A DNA stretch of 64,000 bases from Microbacterium sp. JZ31 (lineage in GTDB: Bacteria; Actinomycetota; Actinomycetes; Actinomycetales; Microbacteriaceae): positions 1,612,001-1,676,000 of the forward strand of contig NZ_CP017661.1 of the NCBI RefSeq assembly GCF_016805985.1, in the 5' to 3' direction. The notes under the pieces are model-generated. The model did no database searches. It saw only the letters and a program-made list of their open reading frames with translations, and was not told where the DNA came from. The translations under genes and the position numbers were made by a program. Shown here piece after piece: positions 35,221 to 45,965 of the stretch (position 1 is the stretch's first letter; every line of letters begins with the position of its first letter).

Positions 35221-36498
35221 TCAGACGCGGACCTGACCGGAGCCACGGCCGAGCCACTTCGTGCTCGTCAGCTCGGGAAGCCCCATGGGACCGCGCGCGT
35301 GGAGCTTCTGCGTCGAGATGCCGACCTCGGCGCCGAAGCCGAACTCGCTTCCGTCCGTGAAGCGCGTCGATGCGTTCACGAGCACGACGGCGGAGTCGAC
35401 CTCGGCGAGGAAGCGCTCCGCGTTGCGCACATCCGTCGTGATGATCGCCTCGGTGTGCCCCGTGGAGTACCGGCGGATGTGCGCGAACGCGTCGTCGAGC
35501 GTGTCGACGACGCGCATCGCGATGTCCAGGCTCAGGTACTCCGTCGCCCAGTCCTCCTCGGTCGCCGGCTCGACACCGAGAGCGAGCGTCCGGACGGTGT
35601 CGTCGCCGTGCACCGTCACGCCTTGCGCCTGCAGGGCCGCGGCGACGGGCGCGACGAGCCGATCGGCGGCGCTGCGCAGCACGAGCACGGTCTCGACCGC
35701 GTTGCACACGCTGGGGCGCTGCACCTTGGCGTTCACGACGATGTCGCGCGCCCAGTCCTCCGGCGCGGTCTCGTCGAGCACGATGTGGACGTTGCCGGCA
35801 CCCGTCTCGATCACCGGCACGGTCGACTCGGTCACCACGGTCTCGATCAGGCCGGCGCTGCCGCGCGGCACGAGCACGTCGACGAAGCCGCGCCCGTGCA
35901 TGAGCGCCTTGGCACCGTCGCGCCCGAACGCGTCGACCGACTGGATGGCGTCGGGGCTGACGCCCTGCGCCTCGAGCGCGTCGCGCATGACCGCGACCAG
36001 CGTGGTGTTCGACGACAGCGCCGCACTGCCGCCGCGCAGCACGACCGCGTTGCCGGAGCGCAGGGCGAGCGCCGCGATGTCGACGGTCACATTCGGGCGC
36101 GCCTCGTAGATCGCCCCGACCACCCCGAACGGGACGCGCACCTGCTCGAGGTTGACGCCTCCCGGCATGCGGTGCCCGCGCACGACCTCGCCGACCGGAT
36201 CGGGCAGCGCCGCGACGTCCCGCACGGCGTCGGCCAGACCCGCGACCCGCTTGGCATCCAGACGCAGGCGGTCCAGGAGGCCGGCCCCGATGCCGTCGCG
36301 TTCGCCGCGCGCGAGGTCGTCCGCGTTCGCCGCGATGATCTCGTCGGAGTGCGTCAGCACCGCATCCGCGATCGCGTGCAGCGCTTCGGCCTTCTGCCCG
36401 CTCGTCAGACGCGCGGTGACGCGCGCGGCGTCCTTCGCGAGACGCAGCCGATCCTGCGGTGTGTCGACGACGACGTCCGGGGTCTCCACGATGCTCAT
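35221..36498 (-). CDS. proA: gamma-glutamyl phosphate reductase ProA
   Basis: Second step of proline synthesis: reduces gamma-glutamyl phosphate to glutamate semialdehyde with NADPH. The 425-residue aldehyde-dehydrogenase-fold enzyme has VRVPFGVVGAIYEARPNVT, the catalytic Cys in RPSVCNAVETVL and FTDGSEFGFGAEVGIST near the C-terminus. It follows proB on the minus strand by 70 bp. Confidence 0.97.
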   Translation of the reverse strand: MSIVETPDVVVDTPQDRLRLAKDAARVTARLTSGQKAEALHAIADAVLTHSDEIIAANADDLARGERDGIGAGLLDRLRLDAKRVAGLADAVRDVAALPDPVGEVVRGHRMPGGVNLEQVRVPFGVVGAIYEARPNVTVDIAALALRSGNAVVLRGGSAALSSNTTLVAVMRDALEAQGVSPDAIQSVDAFGRDGAKALMHGRGFVDVLVPRGSAGLIETVVTESTVPVIETGAGNVHIVLDETAPEDWARDIVVNAKVQRPSVCNAVETVLVLRSAADRLVAPVAAALQAQGVTVHGDDTVRTLALGVEPATEEDWATEYLSLDIAMRVVDTLDDAFAHIRRYSTGHTEAIITTDVRNAERFLAEVDSAVVLVNASTRFTDGSEFGFGAEVGISTQKLHARGPMGLPELTSTKWLGRGSGQVRV

Positions 36499-36568
36499 GG
36501 CGCTTCTCTCCGCTGGGGTTCAGGATGTGCGCGGCGCGTCCGTCGACGCCCTTCCGGGCGGGACGCGG

Positions 36569-38901
<2,333 letters not shown>

Positions 38902-38903
38902 TC

Positions 38904-38943
38904 AGAAACAGAAGAACGGGACGAGCCGAAGCTCGCCCCGTTC
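38904..38943 (-). terminator. terminator/attenuator between rpmA and obg
   Basis: A 12-bp stem with a single mismatch (38914-38925 with 38932-38943) and a 6-nt loop lies 30 nt after the rpmA stop, followed on the minus strand by the U-rich tail TTCTGTTTCT. It would end most ribosomal-protein transcripts while letting some run into obg. Confidence 0.75.
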
Positions 38944-38972
38944 AACGATGAATGTGCTCGCGCGGAGGAGAC

Positions 38973-39227
38973 TTACTCGCCCGCGACGATGTTGACGACC
39001 TTGCGGCCGCCCTTGTTGCCGAACTCGACCGCACCGGCGGCGAGGGCGAACAGCGTGTCGTCGCCACCGCGACCGACGTTGGCGCCCGGGTGGAAGTGGG
39101 TGCCACGCTGACGGACGAGGATCTCGCCCGCGCTGACGACCTGACCGCCGAAGCGCTTCACGCCCAGTCGCTGGGCGTTGGAGTCGCGACCGTTGCGAGT
39201 GGAGCTCGCGCCCTTCTTATGTGCCAT
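38973..39227 (-). CDS. rpmA: 50S ribosomal protein L27
   Basis: 84 residues, 50S subunit protein near the peptidyl-transferase centre. Standard L27 content: [21 protein letters not shown] and a [21 protein letters not shown] block. No N-terminal leader to be cleaved is present, as is usual in actinobacteria. It lies 24 bp after rplU. Confidence 0.98.
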   Translation of the reverse strand: MAHKKGASSTRNGRDSNAQRLGVKRFGGQVVSAGEILVRQRGTHFHPGANVGRGGDDTLFALAAGAVEFGNKGGRKVVNIVAGE

Positions 39228-39251
39228 TGCTCAGCCTCTGCTCTCTGGGAC

Positions 39252-39560
39252 TTACTTGATGCCGGTGATCTTGACGCGCGTGAGCTCCTGACGGTGGCCC
39301 TGGCGCTTCTTGTAGCCGGTCTTGTTCTTGAACTTCTGGATGACGATCTTCGGACCGCGCAGGTTGCCGACGACCTCGGCCGTGACCTTGACCTTCGCGA
39401 GCTTCTCAGCGTCGGTCGTCACGTTGTCACCGTCGACGAAGAGGACGGCGGGCAGCTCGATCGTCTCGCCCGCGGCAGCCTGCACACGGTCGAGCTGAAC
39501 GATGGTGCCGACCTCGACCTTCTCCTGCCGGCCACCGGCGCGCACAACTGCGTAAACCAC
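39252..39560 (-). CDS. rplU: 50S ribosomal protein L21
   Basis: 102 residues. GTG start at 39560 preceded by AGGTG; the longer open stretch upstream is leader, not protein. Matches L21: [30 protein letters not shown] and the basic end [19 protein letters not shown]. First gene of the rplU-rpmA unit; the roughly 140-nt leader upstream suggests control at RNA level. Confidence 0.97.
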   Translation of the reverse strand: MVYAVVRAGGRQEKVEVGTIVQLDRVQAAAGETIELPAVLFVDGDNVTTDAEKLAKVKVTAEVVGNLRGPKIVIQKFKNKTGYKKRQGHRQELTRVKITGIK

Positions 39561-39703
39561 TTCACACCTGTTTTCATTGGGGAGCCTCGTCCGGCTCCGG
39601 TATCTCACGGAAAGACTTCGCTTGCTCTCGCTGGCCGCGAGGGGCGTCTGCAAGACTTTCGCCGCGCCGCCGTCGAGGGCGCGCGACACAGGGGACGCAC
39701 CAA
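39561..39703 (-). promoter_or_regulatory. long 5' leader of rplU, possible ribosomal-protein leader
   Basis: Between the predicted transcription start near 39703 and the rplU GTG lie about 143 nt without a gene. Just upstream of the SD is a 6-bp hairpin (39581-39586 with 39593-39598, GGAGCC/GGCTCC with loop TCGTCC). This resembles an autoregulatory L21 leader but no match to a known class is claimed. Confidence 0.45.
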
Positions 39704-39709
39704 AGGAAT

Positions 39710-39739
39710 ACTCTACCCGATCGGGCAGGGATCCGGCAA
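39710..39739 (-). promoter_or_regulatory. promoter of rplU (TTGCCG-N18-TAGAGT)
   Basis: On the minus strand TTGCCG (39734-39739) and TAGAGT (39710-39715) are separated by 18 bp, close to the housekeeping consensus. Transcription would begin near 39703. Confidence 0.65.
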
Positions 39740-39778
39740 AAGCGCCGAACCGGCGCGTCGCGTCCGCATCGTCCTGGT

Positions 39779-39784
39779 TACGAT
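39779..39784 (+). promoter_or_regulatory. -10 box (TACGAT) for the DUF4031 gene
   Basis: TACGAT ends 6 nt before the ATG at 39791 and there is no SD, indicating a leaderless transcript. Confidence 0.5.
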
Positions 39785-39790
39785 CGTGGG

Positions 39791-40063
39791 ATGGCGATCC
39801 TGGTGGACGATCCGGTCTGGCCCGCGCACGGGCGACTCTGGGCGCACCTGGTGAGCGACGCGGATCTGCACGAGCTGCACGCCTTCGCCGAGGCCTCCGG
39901 CCTGCCGGCGCGCTCGTTCGACCGCGACCACTACGACGTGCCGCAGGATGCGGTGCCGCGCCTGATCGCGGCCGGCGCGCGTCATGTGAGCGGCAAGGAG
40001 CTCGTGCGGGCGCTGATCGCCTCCGGTCTGCGCGTGACGGCGCGCGAGCGGCGCGGGCTGTAG
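39791..40063 (+). CDS. DUF4031 family protein
   Basis: 90-residue small protein. The pattern [46 protein letters not shown] and [19 protein letters not shown] covers the entire DUF4031 domain, whose function is unknown. It is divergent from rplU and convergent with rne; its stop codon lies in the loop of a hairpin. Confidence 0.9.
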   Translation: MAILVDDPVWPAHGRLWAHLVSDADLHELHAFAEASGLPARSFDRDHYDVPQDAVPRLIAAGARHVSGKELVRALIASGLRVTARERRGL

Positions 40064-40080
40064 CACCCGCGCCGCTCGCG
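40043..40080. terminator. perfect hairpin between DUF4031 and rne with a stop codon in the loop
   Basis: A 15-bp perfect stem (40043-40057 with 40066-40080) with an 8-nt loop. The DUF4031 stop TAG at 40061-40063 sits in the loop, and rne stops at 40084. The symmetric element would end transcription from both strands, although no U-run follows. Confidence 0.65.
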
Positions 40081-40083
40081 GCG

Positions 40084-42705
40084 TCAGTCCTCGGTGACGG
40101 CGACCGGAGTGACGGGCACCGCGGTGCCGGTCAGCGCCGCCGTGGTGACGCGACGGCTGCGACTGCGCCCCTGACCGGGCGCCTTCGGCTCGGGCAGCGC
40201 ATTGAGCACGGAGTCGAGCAGCGTGTCGGTCGTGGTCTTCGGCTGCTCGGACTGCTGACGCTTGCGACGGCCCTTCTTGGGCCGCTCGGCGCGTGAGCCG
40301 CCCTCCTGGGCGTCCTTGGGCGCGTCCTGCTTCGCCGGCGTGCGCGGGCCCTCCGGGAGCTCGATCGCGACCTCGGCCAGCGCCTCCGCCTTCTCGGCCG
40401 GATGGATCGTCGACGCCGCGATCTGCGCGAGCGCGGACTTCACGCCCTCCGTGATCACGTGCGTGCCCGTGGTGCTCGCCGCCGCGCTCGACGTCGGGCC
40501 GTTGCCGTTGCCGTTGCCGCCGTTGCCGTTGCCGTTGGAGGAGCCGCGCGAGCGGCGGCCGGAGCCGGATCCGGAACCCCCGCCGTTGCCGCCGCCGCCG
40601 CTCGGGCGGTGCTTGGCGACCGGGTCGTGATGCACGATCACGCCGCGTCCGGCGCACACTTCGCAGGGCTCGCTGAACGTCTCGAGGAGGCCGAGCCCGA
40701 GCTTCTTGCGCGTCATCTGCACGAGCCCGAGAGATGTCACCTCGGCGACCTGGTGCTTCGTGCGGTCGCGGCTCAAGCACTCGACGAGGCGGCGCAGCAC
40801 GAGGTCGCGGTTCGACTCGAGCACCATGTCGATGAAGTCGACGACGATGATGCCGCCGATGTCACGCAGGCGCAGCTGGCGCACGATCTCCTCGGCCGCC
40901 TCGAGGTTGTTCTTCGTGACGGTCTCCTCAAGGTTGCCGCCCGAGCCGACGAACTTGCCGGTGTTGACGTCCACGACGGTCATGGCCTCGGTGCGGTCGA
41001 TCACGAGCGATCCGCCGGAGGGCAGCCAGACCTTTCGGTCGAGGGCCTTCTCGATCTGCTCCGTGATGCGGTACGCGTCGAACGGATCCCGCTCGTCCTC
41101 GTACTTCTCGATCCGGTCGAGGAGGTCGGGCGCGACGCCCTCGAGGTAGCTCGTGATCGTGCGCTGCGCCTCCTCGCCCTGGATCAGCATCTTCGTGAAG
41201 TCCTCGTTGAAGACGTCGCGGACGATCTTGACCAGCAGGTCGGGCTCGCTGTGCAGCAGGCTCGGGGCGTTGCCCTTCTCGACGAGCGAGTTGATGTGCG
41301 CCCACTGCGACGTGAGGCGGTTGACGTCGCGCGTCAGCTGCTCCTCGGTCGCACCCTCTGCGGCCGTGCGGACGATGACGCCGGAGGACTCCGGCAGCAC
41401 CTCCTTGAGGATCTTCTTCAAGCGCGAGCGCTCGGTGTCGGGGAGCTTGCGCGAGATGCCGTTCATGGCGCCGCCGGGCACGTACACGAGGTAGCGCCCC
41501 GGCAGGGAGATCTGGCTCGTGAGGCGCGCGCCCTTGTGGCCGACCGGATCCTTCGTGACCTGCACGAGCACCTTGTCGCCGGGCTTGAGCGCGAGCTCGA
41601 TGCGGCGCGGCTGATTGCCGGTCTCGACCGAGTCCCAGTCGACCTCGCCGGAGTAGAGCACGGCGTTGCGGCCGCGACCGATGTCGACGAACGCGGCCTC
41701 CATGCTCGGCAGCACGTTCTGCACGCGACCGAGGTAGACGTTGCCGATCAGCGACGCGTCCTGGCTGCGCGCGACGTAGTGCTCGACGAGGACGTTGTCC
41801 TCGAGCACCGCGATCTGCACGCGGCCGCTCTTGGAGCGCACGATCATCTGGCGGTCGACGGCCTCACGGCGCGCGAGGAACTCGGCCTCGGTGACGACGG
41901 GACGGCGGCGACCGGCCTCGCGACCGTCTCGCCGGCGCTGCTTCTTCGCCTCCAGTCGGGTCGAGCCCTTGATGCGCTGCGGCTCCGTGACGACCTCGAC
42001 GACGCGCTGGCGGCGGCGTCCGGTGCTCTCCTCGACCGGCGCGGCCTGCGCCTCAGGCTCTCCCTCCGCCCCGCCGCGACGACGGCGACGGCGCGACGAG
42101 CGGCCCGCGGCGGGCTCCTCCTCCGGCGCCGGGAGGGCGGGCAGCGGCTGGACGTCGGGCGCGTAGAAGTGCAGGGCCGTCGAGACCTGCGACACGAATT
42201 CCTCGGGCAGCAGGCCGAGACTCACGGCGGTCGGACGCTCGGGGGTCTCGGGCTCGGCCGAGGCCTCGGGCTCAGCGGCGGCCTCGGGCTCAGCGTTGGC
42301 CTCGGGCTCGGCGGCGGCCTCGGGCTCGCTGGCGCCGTTCTCCGCCGGCGGCTCGGACTCGGCGTCGCCATCGGCGGCACTCTCGACCGCCGCGTCCGGC
42401 TCGACCTCGACCGAAGCGTCCTGCGCCTCGGGAGCAGGCAGCTCCTCGGCGACGGGCCCCTCGACGACGGGCTCCTCGGCGGCGGGCGCTTCGACGGCGG
42501 GGGCCTCGGCGGGGGGCTCCTCAGCGACGAGAGCCTCCGTCTCGGGCTCCCCCGCGGGCGCCTCGTCCATCGCCTGGTCCTCGACCTGGTCCTCGGAGGC
42601 CTGGACCTCCGCGGCGGGTGCGCCGTCCTGAGTCGACTCGGACGCTACCGCGTCCGCCGTCTCGTCGAAGGTGCGCTCGTCCTGTTCATTGTGCTGTTCA
42701 GCCAT
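40084..42705 (-). CDS. rne: ribonuclease E/G family endoribonuclease
   Basis: 873 residues. The N-terminal 200 residues are acidic and disordered with a tandem EPEA-type repeat; a basic patch follows, then an S1 RNA-binding domain (near residues 285-390), the RNase H-like and DNase I-like catalytic core with [14 protein letters not shown] and IVVDFIDM, whose Asp residues bind Mg, and the zinc-link CEVCAGRG. The C-terminus is Gly/Asn-rich, then basic. It processes mRNA and rRNA. ATG at 42705; upstream in-frame extension is not credible. No SD is obvious. Confidence 0.95.
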   Translation of the reverse strand: MAEQHNEQDERTFDETADAVASESTQDGAPAAEVQASEDQVEDQAMDEAPAGEPETEALVAEEPPAEAPAVEAPAAEEPVVEGPVAEELPAPEAQDASVEVEPDAAVESAADGDAESEPPAENGASEPEAAAEPEANAEPEAAAEPEASAEPETPERPTAVSLGLLPEEFVSQVSTALHFYAPDVQPLPALPAPEEEPAAGRSSRRRRRRGGAEGEPEAQAAPVEESTGRRRQRVVEVVTEPQRIKGSTRLEAKKQRRRDGREAGRRRPVVTEAEFLARREAVDRQMIVRSKSGRVQIAVLEDNVLVEHYVARSQDASLIGNVYLGRVQNVLPSMEAAFVDIGRGRNAVLYSGEVDWDSVETGNQPRRIELALKPGDKVLVQVTKDPVGHKGARLTSQISLPGRYLVYVPGGAMNGISRKLPDTERSRLKKILKEVLPESSGVIVRTAAEGATEEQLTRDVNRLTSQWAHINSLVEKGNAPSLLHSEPDLLVKIVRDVFNEDFTKMLIQGEEAQRTITSYLEGVAPDLLDRIEKYEDERDPFDAYRITEQIEKALDRKVWLPSGGSLVIDRTEAMTVVDVNTGKFVGSGGNLEETVTKNNLEAAEEIVRQLRLRDIGGIIVVDFIDMVLESNRDLVLRRLVECLSRDRTKHQVAEVTSLGLVQMTRKKLGLGLLETFSEPCEVCAGRGVIVHHDPVAKHRPSGGGGNGGGSGSGSGRRSRGSSNGNGNGGNGNGNGPTSSAAASTTGTHVITEGVKSALAQIAASTIHPAEKAEALAEVAIELPEGPRTPAKQDAPKDAQEGGSRAERPKKGRRKRQQSEQPKTTTDTLLDSVLNALPEPKAPGQGRSRSRRVTTAALTGTAVPVTPVAVTED
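40501..40536 (-). repeat. hexamer tandem repeat in rne encoding an Asn-Gly run
   Basis: Repeats of GTTGCC/GCCGTT coding on the minus strand for the NGNGNGGNGNGNG stretch. Simple-sequence repeat expected to vary in length between strains. Confidence 0.7.
42245..42334 (-). repeat. five 18-bp tandem repeats in rne encoding AEPEAx units
   Basis: Units start at 42245, 42263, 42281, 42299 and 42317; the consensus on the plus strand is GCCTCGGGCTCAGCGGCG. They encode the acidic AEPEAA/N series near the N-terminus of RNase E, probably a length-variable linker. Confidence 0.8.
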
Positions 42706-42892
42706 CTCTGGCGTGCTCCCTGCGGGCGGACATCCGCGCGTCGCCCGGAAATCTCTGGCGGTCCCGCTCTCGACGGAACCGCGAACTCTTTCGGCCTGCG
42801 ACCGGCTCATGGCTCTGGTCGCGCGGGGCATCCCTTGCCCCGAAGTCTTCAATCGACGCGGTCGCGGCGCGGCCGCGGGTGCGTCACAGGTC

Positions 42893-42898
42893 ATTATC
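42893..42898 (-). promoter_or_regulatory. candidate -10 box (GATAAT) for rne
   Basis: GATAAT on the minus strand lies about 190 nt before the rne ATG, implying a 5' leader of about 180 nt. The -35 region is weak (TGCGAT at 42916-42921). Two TCACAGGTC copies occur on the plus strand near 42885 and 42946. Long leaders upstream of RNase E are known to serve autocontrol in other bacteria. Confidence 0.35.
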
Positions 42899-42975
42899 GC
42901 ACCCCCGGCGCGCACATCGCACGCGGGCGCGCTCCGCGGATCCGTGTCACAGGTCGCGCGCGAGAGAATGGGCCC

Positions 42976-43563
42976 GTGACCCAGCCCCGAACCCGCCCCG
43001 TCGCCCTCGCCGTCTGGCTCGTGATCGCAGGCGTCGTCGGGTGGTGGGCGGCCTACTCGCTGACGATGGAGCGCTTCCATCTGCTGATGGATCCGACCGC
43101 CACCGCCTCCTGCGACTTCAACCCGCTCGTGCAGTGCGGCAAGAACCTCGAGTCGTGGCAGGGGTCGGTGTTCGGCTTCCCGAACCCGATCCTGGGCCTC
43201 AGCGGCTGGATCGCGCCGATCGTGGTCGGCGTGGCGATCCTGGCGGGCGCACGGTTCGCGCGCTGGTTCTGGCTGCTGTTCCTCGCGGGGATGACGTTCG
43301 CATTCGGCTTCGTCGTGTGGCTGATCGGCCAGAGCATCTTCGTGATCGGGACGCTGTGCCCGTGGTGCATGGTCACGTGGGTCGTGACGATCCCGTCGTT
43401 CTACGCCGTGCTGCTGCACGTGATCCGCACGGCCGGCCCGTCCCGCTGGCGCCGCGGTGCCGGCGCGGTGATGGGCTGGCTGCCGCTGCTCGCGATCGTC
43501 AGCTACGCGGTGATCGCGGTGATCGCGGAAGTGCGACTGGACGTGCTGGACCAGCTGTTCTGA
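42976..43563 (+). CDS. vitamin K epoxide reductase (VKOR) family protein
   Basis: 195-residue, four-helix membrane thiol oxidoreductase that in actinobacteria reoxidises a DsbA-like partner for disulfide formation. It has the Cys pair of loop 1 (ASCDFNPLVQCGKNLESW), FGFPNPILG, and the CXXC active site in LCPWCMVTWV. No Trx domain is fused. GTG start at 42976: GAGAAT at 42964-42969 ends 6 nt upstream, and no SD is visible. Its partner is not in this window. Confidence 0.93.
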   Translation: MTQPRTRPVALAVWLVIAGVVGWWAAYSLTMERFHLLMDPTATASCDFNPLVQCGKNLESWQGSVFGFPNPILGLSGWIAPIVVGVAILAGARFARWFWLLFLAGMTFAFGFVVWLIGQSIFVIGTLCPWCMVTWVVTIPSFYAVLLHVIRTAGPSRWRRGAGAVMGWLPLLAIVSYAVIAVIAEVRLDVLDQLF

Positions 43564-43597
43564 CGGGGCTCTCACCGGGCGGGTTCAACCCGTCCGC

Positions 43598-43750
43598 GTC
43601 CGGACCGTTTCGACTCGTCGCTGCGCTCCTCGCTCAACGAGCAGGAAGCGAGGACCCCCGGCCCCGCTTGTTCGTTGAGCGAGCGCAGCGAGTCGAAACG
43701 GCCCGGATCGCCTGCGGGATCACCCCGCGGCCAGGTCCGGACCGTTTCGA
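43598..43750. repeat. intergenic inverted repeat cluster between VKOR and ndk genes
   Basis: Arm 43605-43640 (CCGTTTCGACTCG...GCTCAACGA) is nearly the reverse complement of 43672-43701; arm 1 differs by two 3-nt insertions. The first 16 nt (GTCCGGACCGTTTCGA, 43598-43613) recur exactly at 43735-43750. The sequence has the form of a REP/BIME-like element and sits between convergent genes, where it could also end transcription. I recall this motif as common in Microbacteriaceae, but have not verified it. Confidence 0.75.
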
Positions 43751-43773
43751 ATCGGAGGCGAGGCGCCCCCTGG

Positions 43774-44193
43774 TCAGTTGGAGAACCAGATGCCGAGCTC
43801 CCGCTGGGCCGACTCGGGCGAGTCGGATCCGTGCACGAGGTTCTGCTGGACCGCGACGCCCCAGTCGCGACCGAAGTCGCCGCGGATCGTGCCGGGCGCG
43901 GCCGTCGTGGGGTCGGTCGTGCCGGCGAGGGAGCGGAAGCCCTCGATCACACGGTTGCCGGCGACCCGGATCGCGACGACCGGACCGGACATCATGAACT
44001 CCAGCAGCGGCTCGTAGAACGGCTTGCCCTCGTGCTCGGCGTAGTGCTGCGCGAGCAGGTCGCGGCTGGGCTCGACGAGACGGAGGTCGACGAGCGAGTA
44101 CCCCTTGGCCTCGATGCGGGCGAGGATCGATCCGACGAGGGAGCGGGCGACGCCGTCCGGCTTGATCAGGACGAGGGTCTCTTCGGTGGCCAT
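43774..44193 (-). CDS. ndk: nucleoside diphosphate kinase
   Basis: 139 residues; makes NTPs from NDPs via a phospho-His. Contains TLVLIKPDGVARSLVGSI, the core MSGPVVAIRV and NLVHGSDSPESAQRELGIWF with catalytic His in the VHGSD block. AAGG precedes the ATG. It lies 3 bp after the DUF4233 gene stop in the folC-DUF4233-ndk order common to actinobacteria. Confidence 0.97.
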   Translation of the reverse strand: MATEETLVLIKPDGVARSLVGSILARIEAKGYSLVDLRLVEPSRDLLAQHYAEHEGKPFYEPLLEFMMSGPVVAIRVAGNRVIEGFRSLAGTTDPTTAAPGTIRGDFGRDWGVAVQQNLVHGSDSPESAQRELGIWFSN

Positions 44194-44196
44194 GTC

Positions 44197-44583
44197 TTAT
44201 CCCTTGCTGTCTCGTTCGTTCTGGACGCGCTGCTCGATCCGCGCCCCTCCGATCGTCGCATACGCCCACATGGAGCCGAACACGAGCGCCACGATGAGGA
44301 TCGCGGGCACGAGGATCGCTCCGAGCGCGACGACGACCTGCAGCCCCCACCCGACGATGAAGCCCCACGGGCGCCGCAGCAGGCCCGTGGTGACGAGCAT
44401 CGCCAGGGCGACGACGACCCCGGCGACGATGCCCCACCACGGGGCGATCGGCTCGGGGAGCGCCCGCAGTCCGTAGATCACCAGGCCCGCGAGGAACACG
44501 ATGATGGCCTCGAAGCCCAGCACGACCTGGCCGAGCTTCTCGGGCAGCGGCCGATAGCGCGGCGCCTTCGGCGCGCGGCTCAT
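44197..44583 (-). CDS. DUF4233 family membrane protein
   Basis: 128 residues with about four helices. The N-terminal KLGQVVLGFEAIIVFLAGLVIYGL and the GWGLQVVVALGAILVPAILI block match DUF4233 proteins conserved between folC and ndk. Function unknown. ATG at 44583 overlaps the folC stop by 4 bp. Confidence 0.9.
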   Translation of the reverse strand: MSRAPKAPRYRPLPEKLGQVVLGFEAIIVFLAGLVIYGLRALPEPIAPWWGIVAGVVVALAMLVTTGLLRRPWGFIVGWGLQVVVALGAILVPAILIVALVFGSMWAYATIGGARIEQRVQNERDSKG

Positions 44584-45965
44584 CGCTGCCACCCGCTCTT
44601 CCAGTCCTCCTCCTGCGAAAGCCGCAGCGCCTCGCCGGCGAGGACGACGGATCCGGCGATCGCGACCGCGCGCCGCGGCGCCTCGGACGCCCACTCGCGC
44701 GCCGCGTCCGCGGCCTCGCCGAGGTTCGGATGCACCGTGACGCGCAGTCCCGCGCTCTCGACCAGGTCCGCGAGGGCATCCGGATCCGTCGCGCGCTCGG
44801 AGTCCGGCGCGGTGGCGAACACGTGGGCGGCGACGGGTGCGAGCTCGCGCAGGATGCCGATGGCGTCCTTGTCGCCGAGCACGCCGAGCACGAGGCCCCA
44901 CTCGTCGAAGTCGAACGCCTCACGCAGGGCCGCGGCGAGGGCCGCGGCGCCGTGCGGGTTGTGGGCGGCGTCGACGATCACCGTCGGCTCGACGCCGACC
45001 AGCTGCAGGCGGCCGGGCGATGTCGCCTCCGCGAGGCCCTCGGTGAGCACGGCGCCCGCGATCGGTTGCGTCGCGGCGCCGATCAGCGACTCGACGGCGG
45101 CGATCGCCAGGGCCGCGTTCGCGCCCTGGTGACGCCCGTACAGCGGCAGGTACTCCTCGGGGTACTCCCCCGCCAGCCCGCGCACCGTGATGAGCTGCCC
45201 GCCGACCGCGAGCTTGTCCTCCGTCAGCGCGAACTGCGCACCCTCGAACGCGATCTCGGCGCCCTTGTCCGCCGCCACCTGCCGCAGCACGCGCTCGACC
45301 TCGGGGCGCTGCCGCGCCGAGACGACCCGGGCACCGTCCTTGATGATCCCGGCCTTGACGGTCGCGATCTCCTCGATCGTGTCGCCGAGGCGATCCGCGT
45401 GATCCATGTCGATGGGCGCGAACACCGCGACGTCGCCGTCGGCCGTGTTCGTGGAGTCCCACGCACCGCCCATGCCGACCTCGAGCACGAGCACGTCGAT
45501 CGGGGCGTCGGCGCACGCCACGAAGGCCAGCACGGTGAGCAGCTCGAAGAACGTCAGCGGCTCCTCGCCCTGCGACTCGAGCTCGGCGTCGACGATCCCG
45601 ACGAACGGCTGGATCTCGTCCCACGCGTCCGCCACGGCCGCGTCGGCGATCGGCCGGCCGTCGATGAGGATCCGCTCCGTGAAGCGCTCCAGGTGCGGAC
45701 TCGTGAACAGACCGGTGCGCAGCCCGTGCGCGCGGATCAGGCTCTCGACGATCCGGCTCGTCGATGTCTTGCCGTTCGTGCCCGTGACGTGCACGACCCG
45801 GTAGGTGCGCTGCGGGTCGTCCAGCAGCTCCAGCACGCGCGCCGTGCGCTCCTTGCGCGGCTGCACCCAGCGCTCGCCCGCCCGGGAGAGCAGGGTCTGG
45901 TACACCGCGTCGGCGCGCCGGCGGTCCCCGGGCGTGCCCTCGATGATGTCGTCCTCGTCGCTCAC
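44580..45965 (-). CDS. folC: folylpolyglutamate synthase/dihydrofolate synthase FolC
   Basis: 461 residues. Adds glutamate to dihydropteroate or folates. Mur-ligase-like: [20 protein letters not shown] (P-loop), [40 protein letters not shown] and [13 protein letters not shown]. Start is GTG at 45965, overlapping the ileS stop by 4 bp. Confidence 0.96.
   Translation of the reverse strand: MSDEDDIIEGTPGDRRRADAVYQTLLSRAGERWVQPRKERTARVLELLDDPQRTYRVVHVTGTNGKTSTSRIVESLIRAHGLRTGLFTSPHLERFTERILIDGRPIADAAVADAWDEIQPFVGIVDAELESQGEEPLTFFELLTVLAFVACADAPIDVLVLEVGMGGAWDSTNTADGDVAVFAPIDMDHADRLGDTIEEIATVKAGIIKDGARVVSARQRPEVERVLRQVAADKGAEIAFEGAQFALTEDKLAVGGQLITVRGLAGEYPEEYLPLYGRHQGANAALAIAAVESLIGAATQPIAGAVLTEGLAEATSPGRLQLVGVEPTVIVDAAHNPHGAAALAAALREAFDFDEWGLVLGVLGDKDAIGILRELAPVAAHVFATAPDSERATDPDALADLVESAGLRVTVHPNLGEAADAAREWASEAPRRAVAIAGSVVLAGEALRLSQEEDWKSGWQR

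Noticed and set aside
40402..43563. Long plus-strand open frame opposite rne ending in the VKOR gene
   Set aside because: Only the last 196 codons (from GTG 42976) encode a recognisable protein; the rest is antisense to rne.
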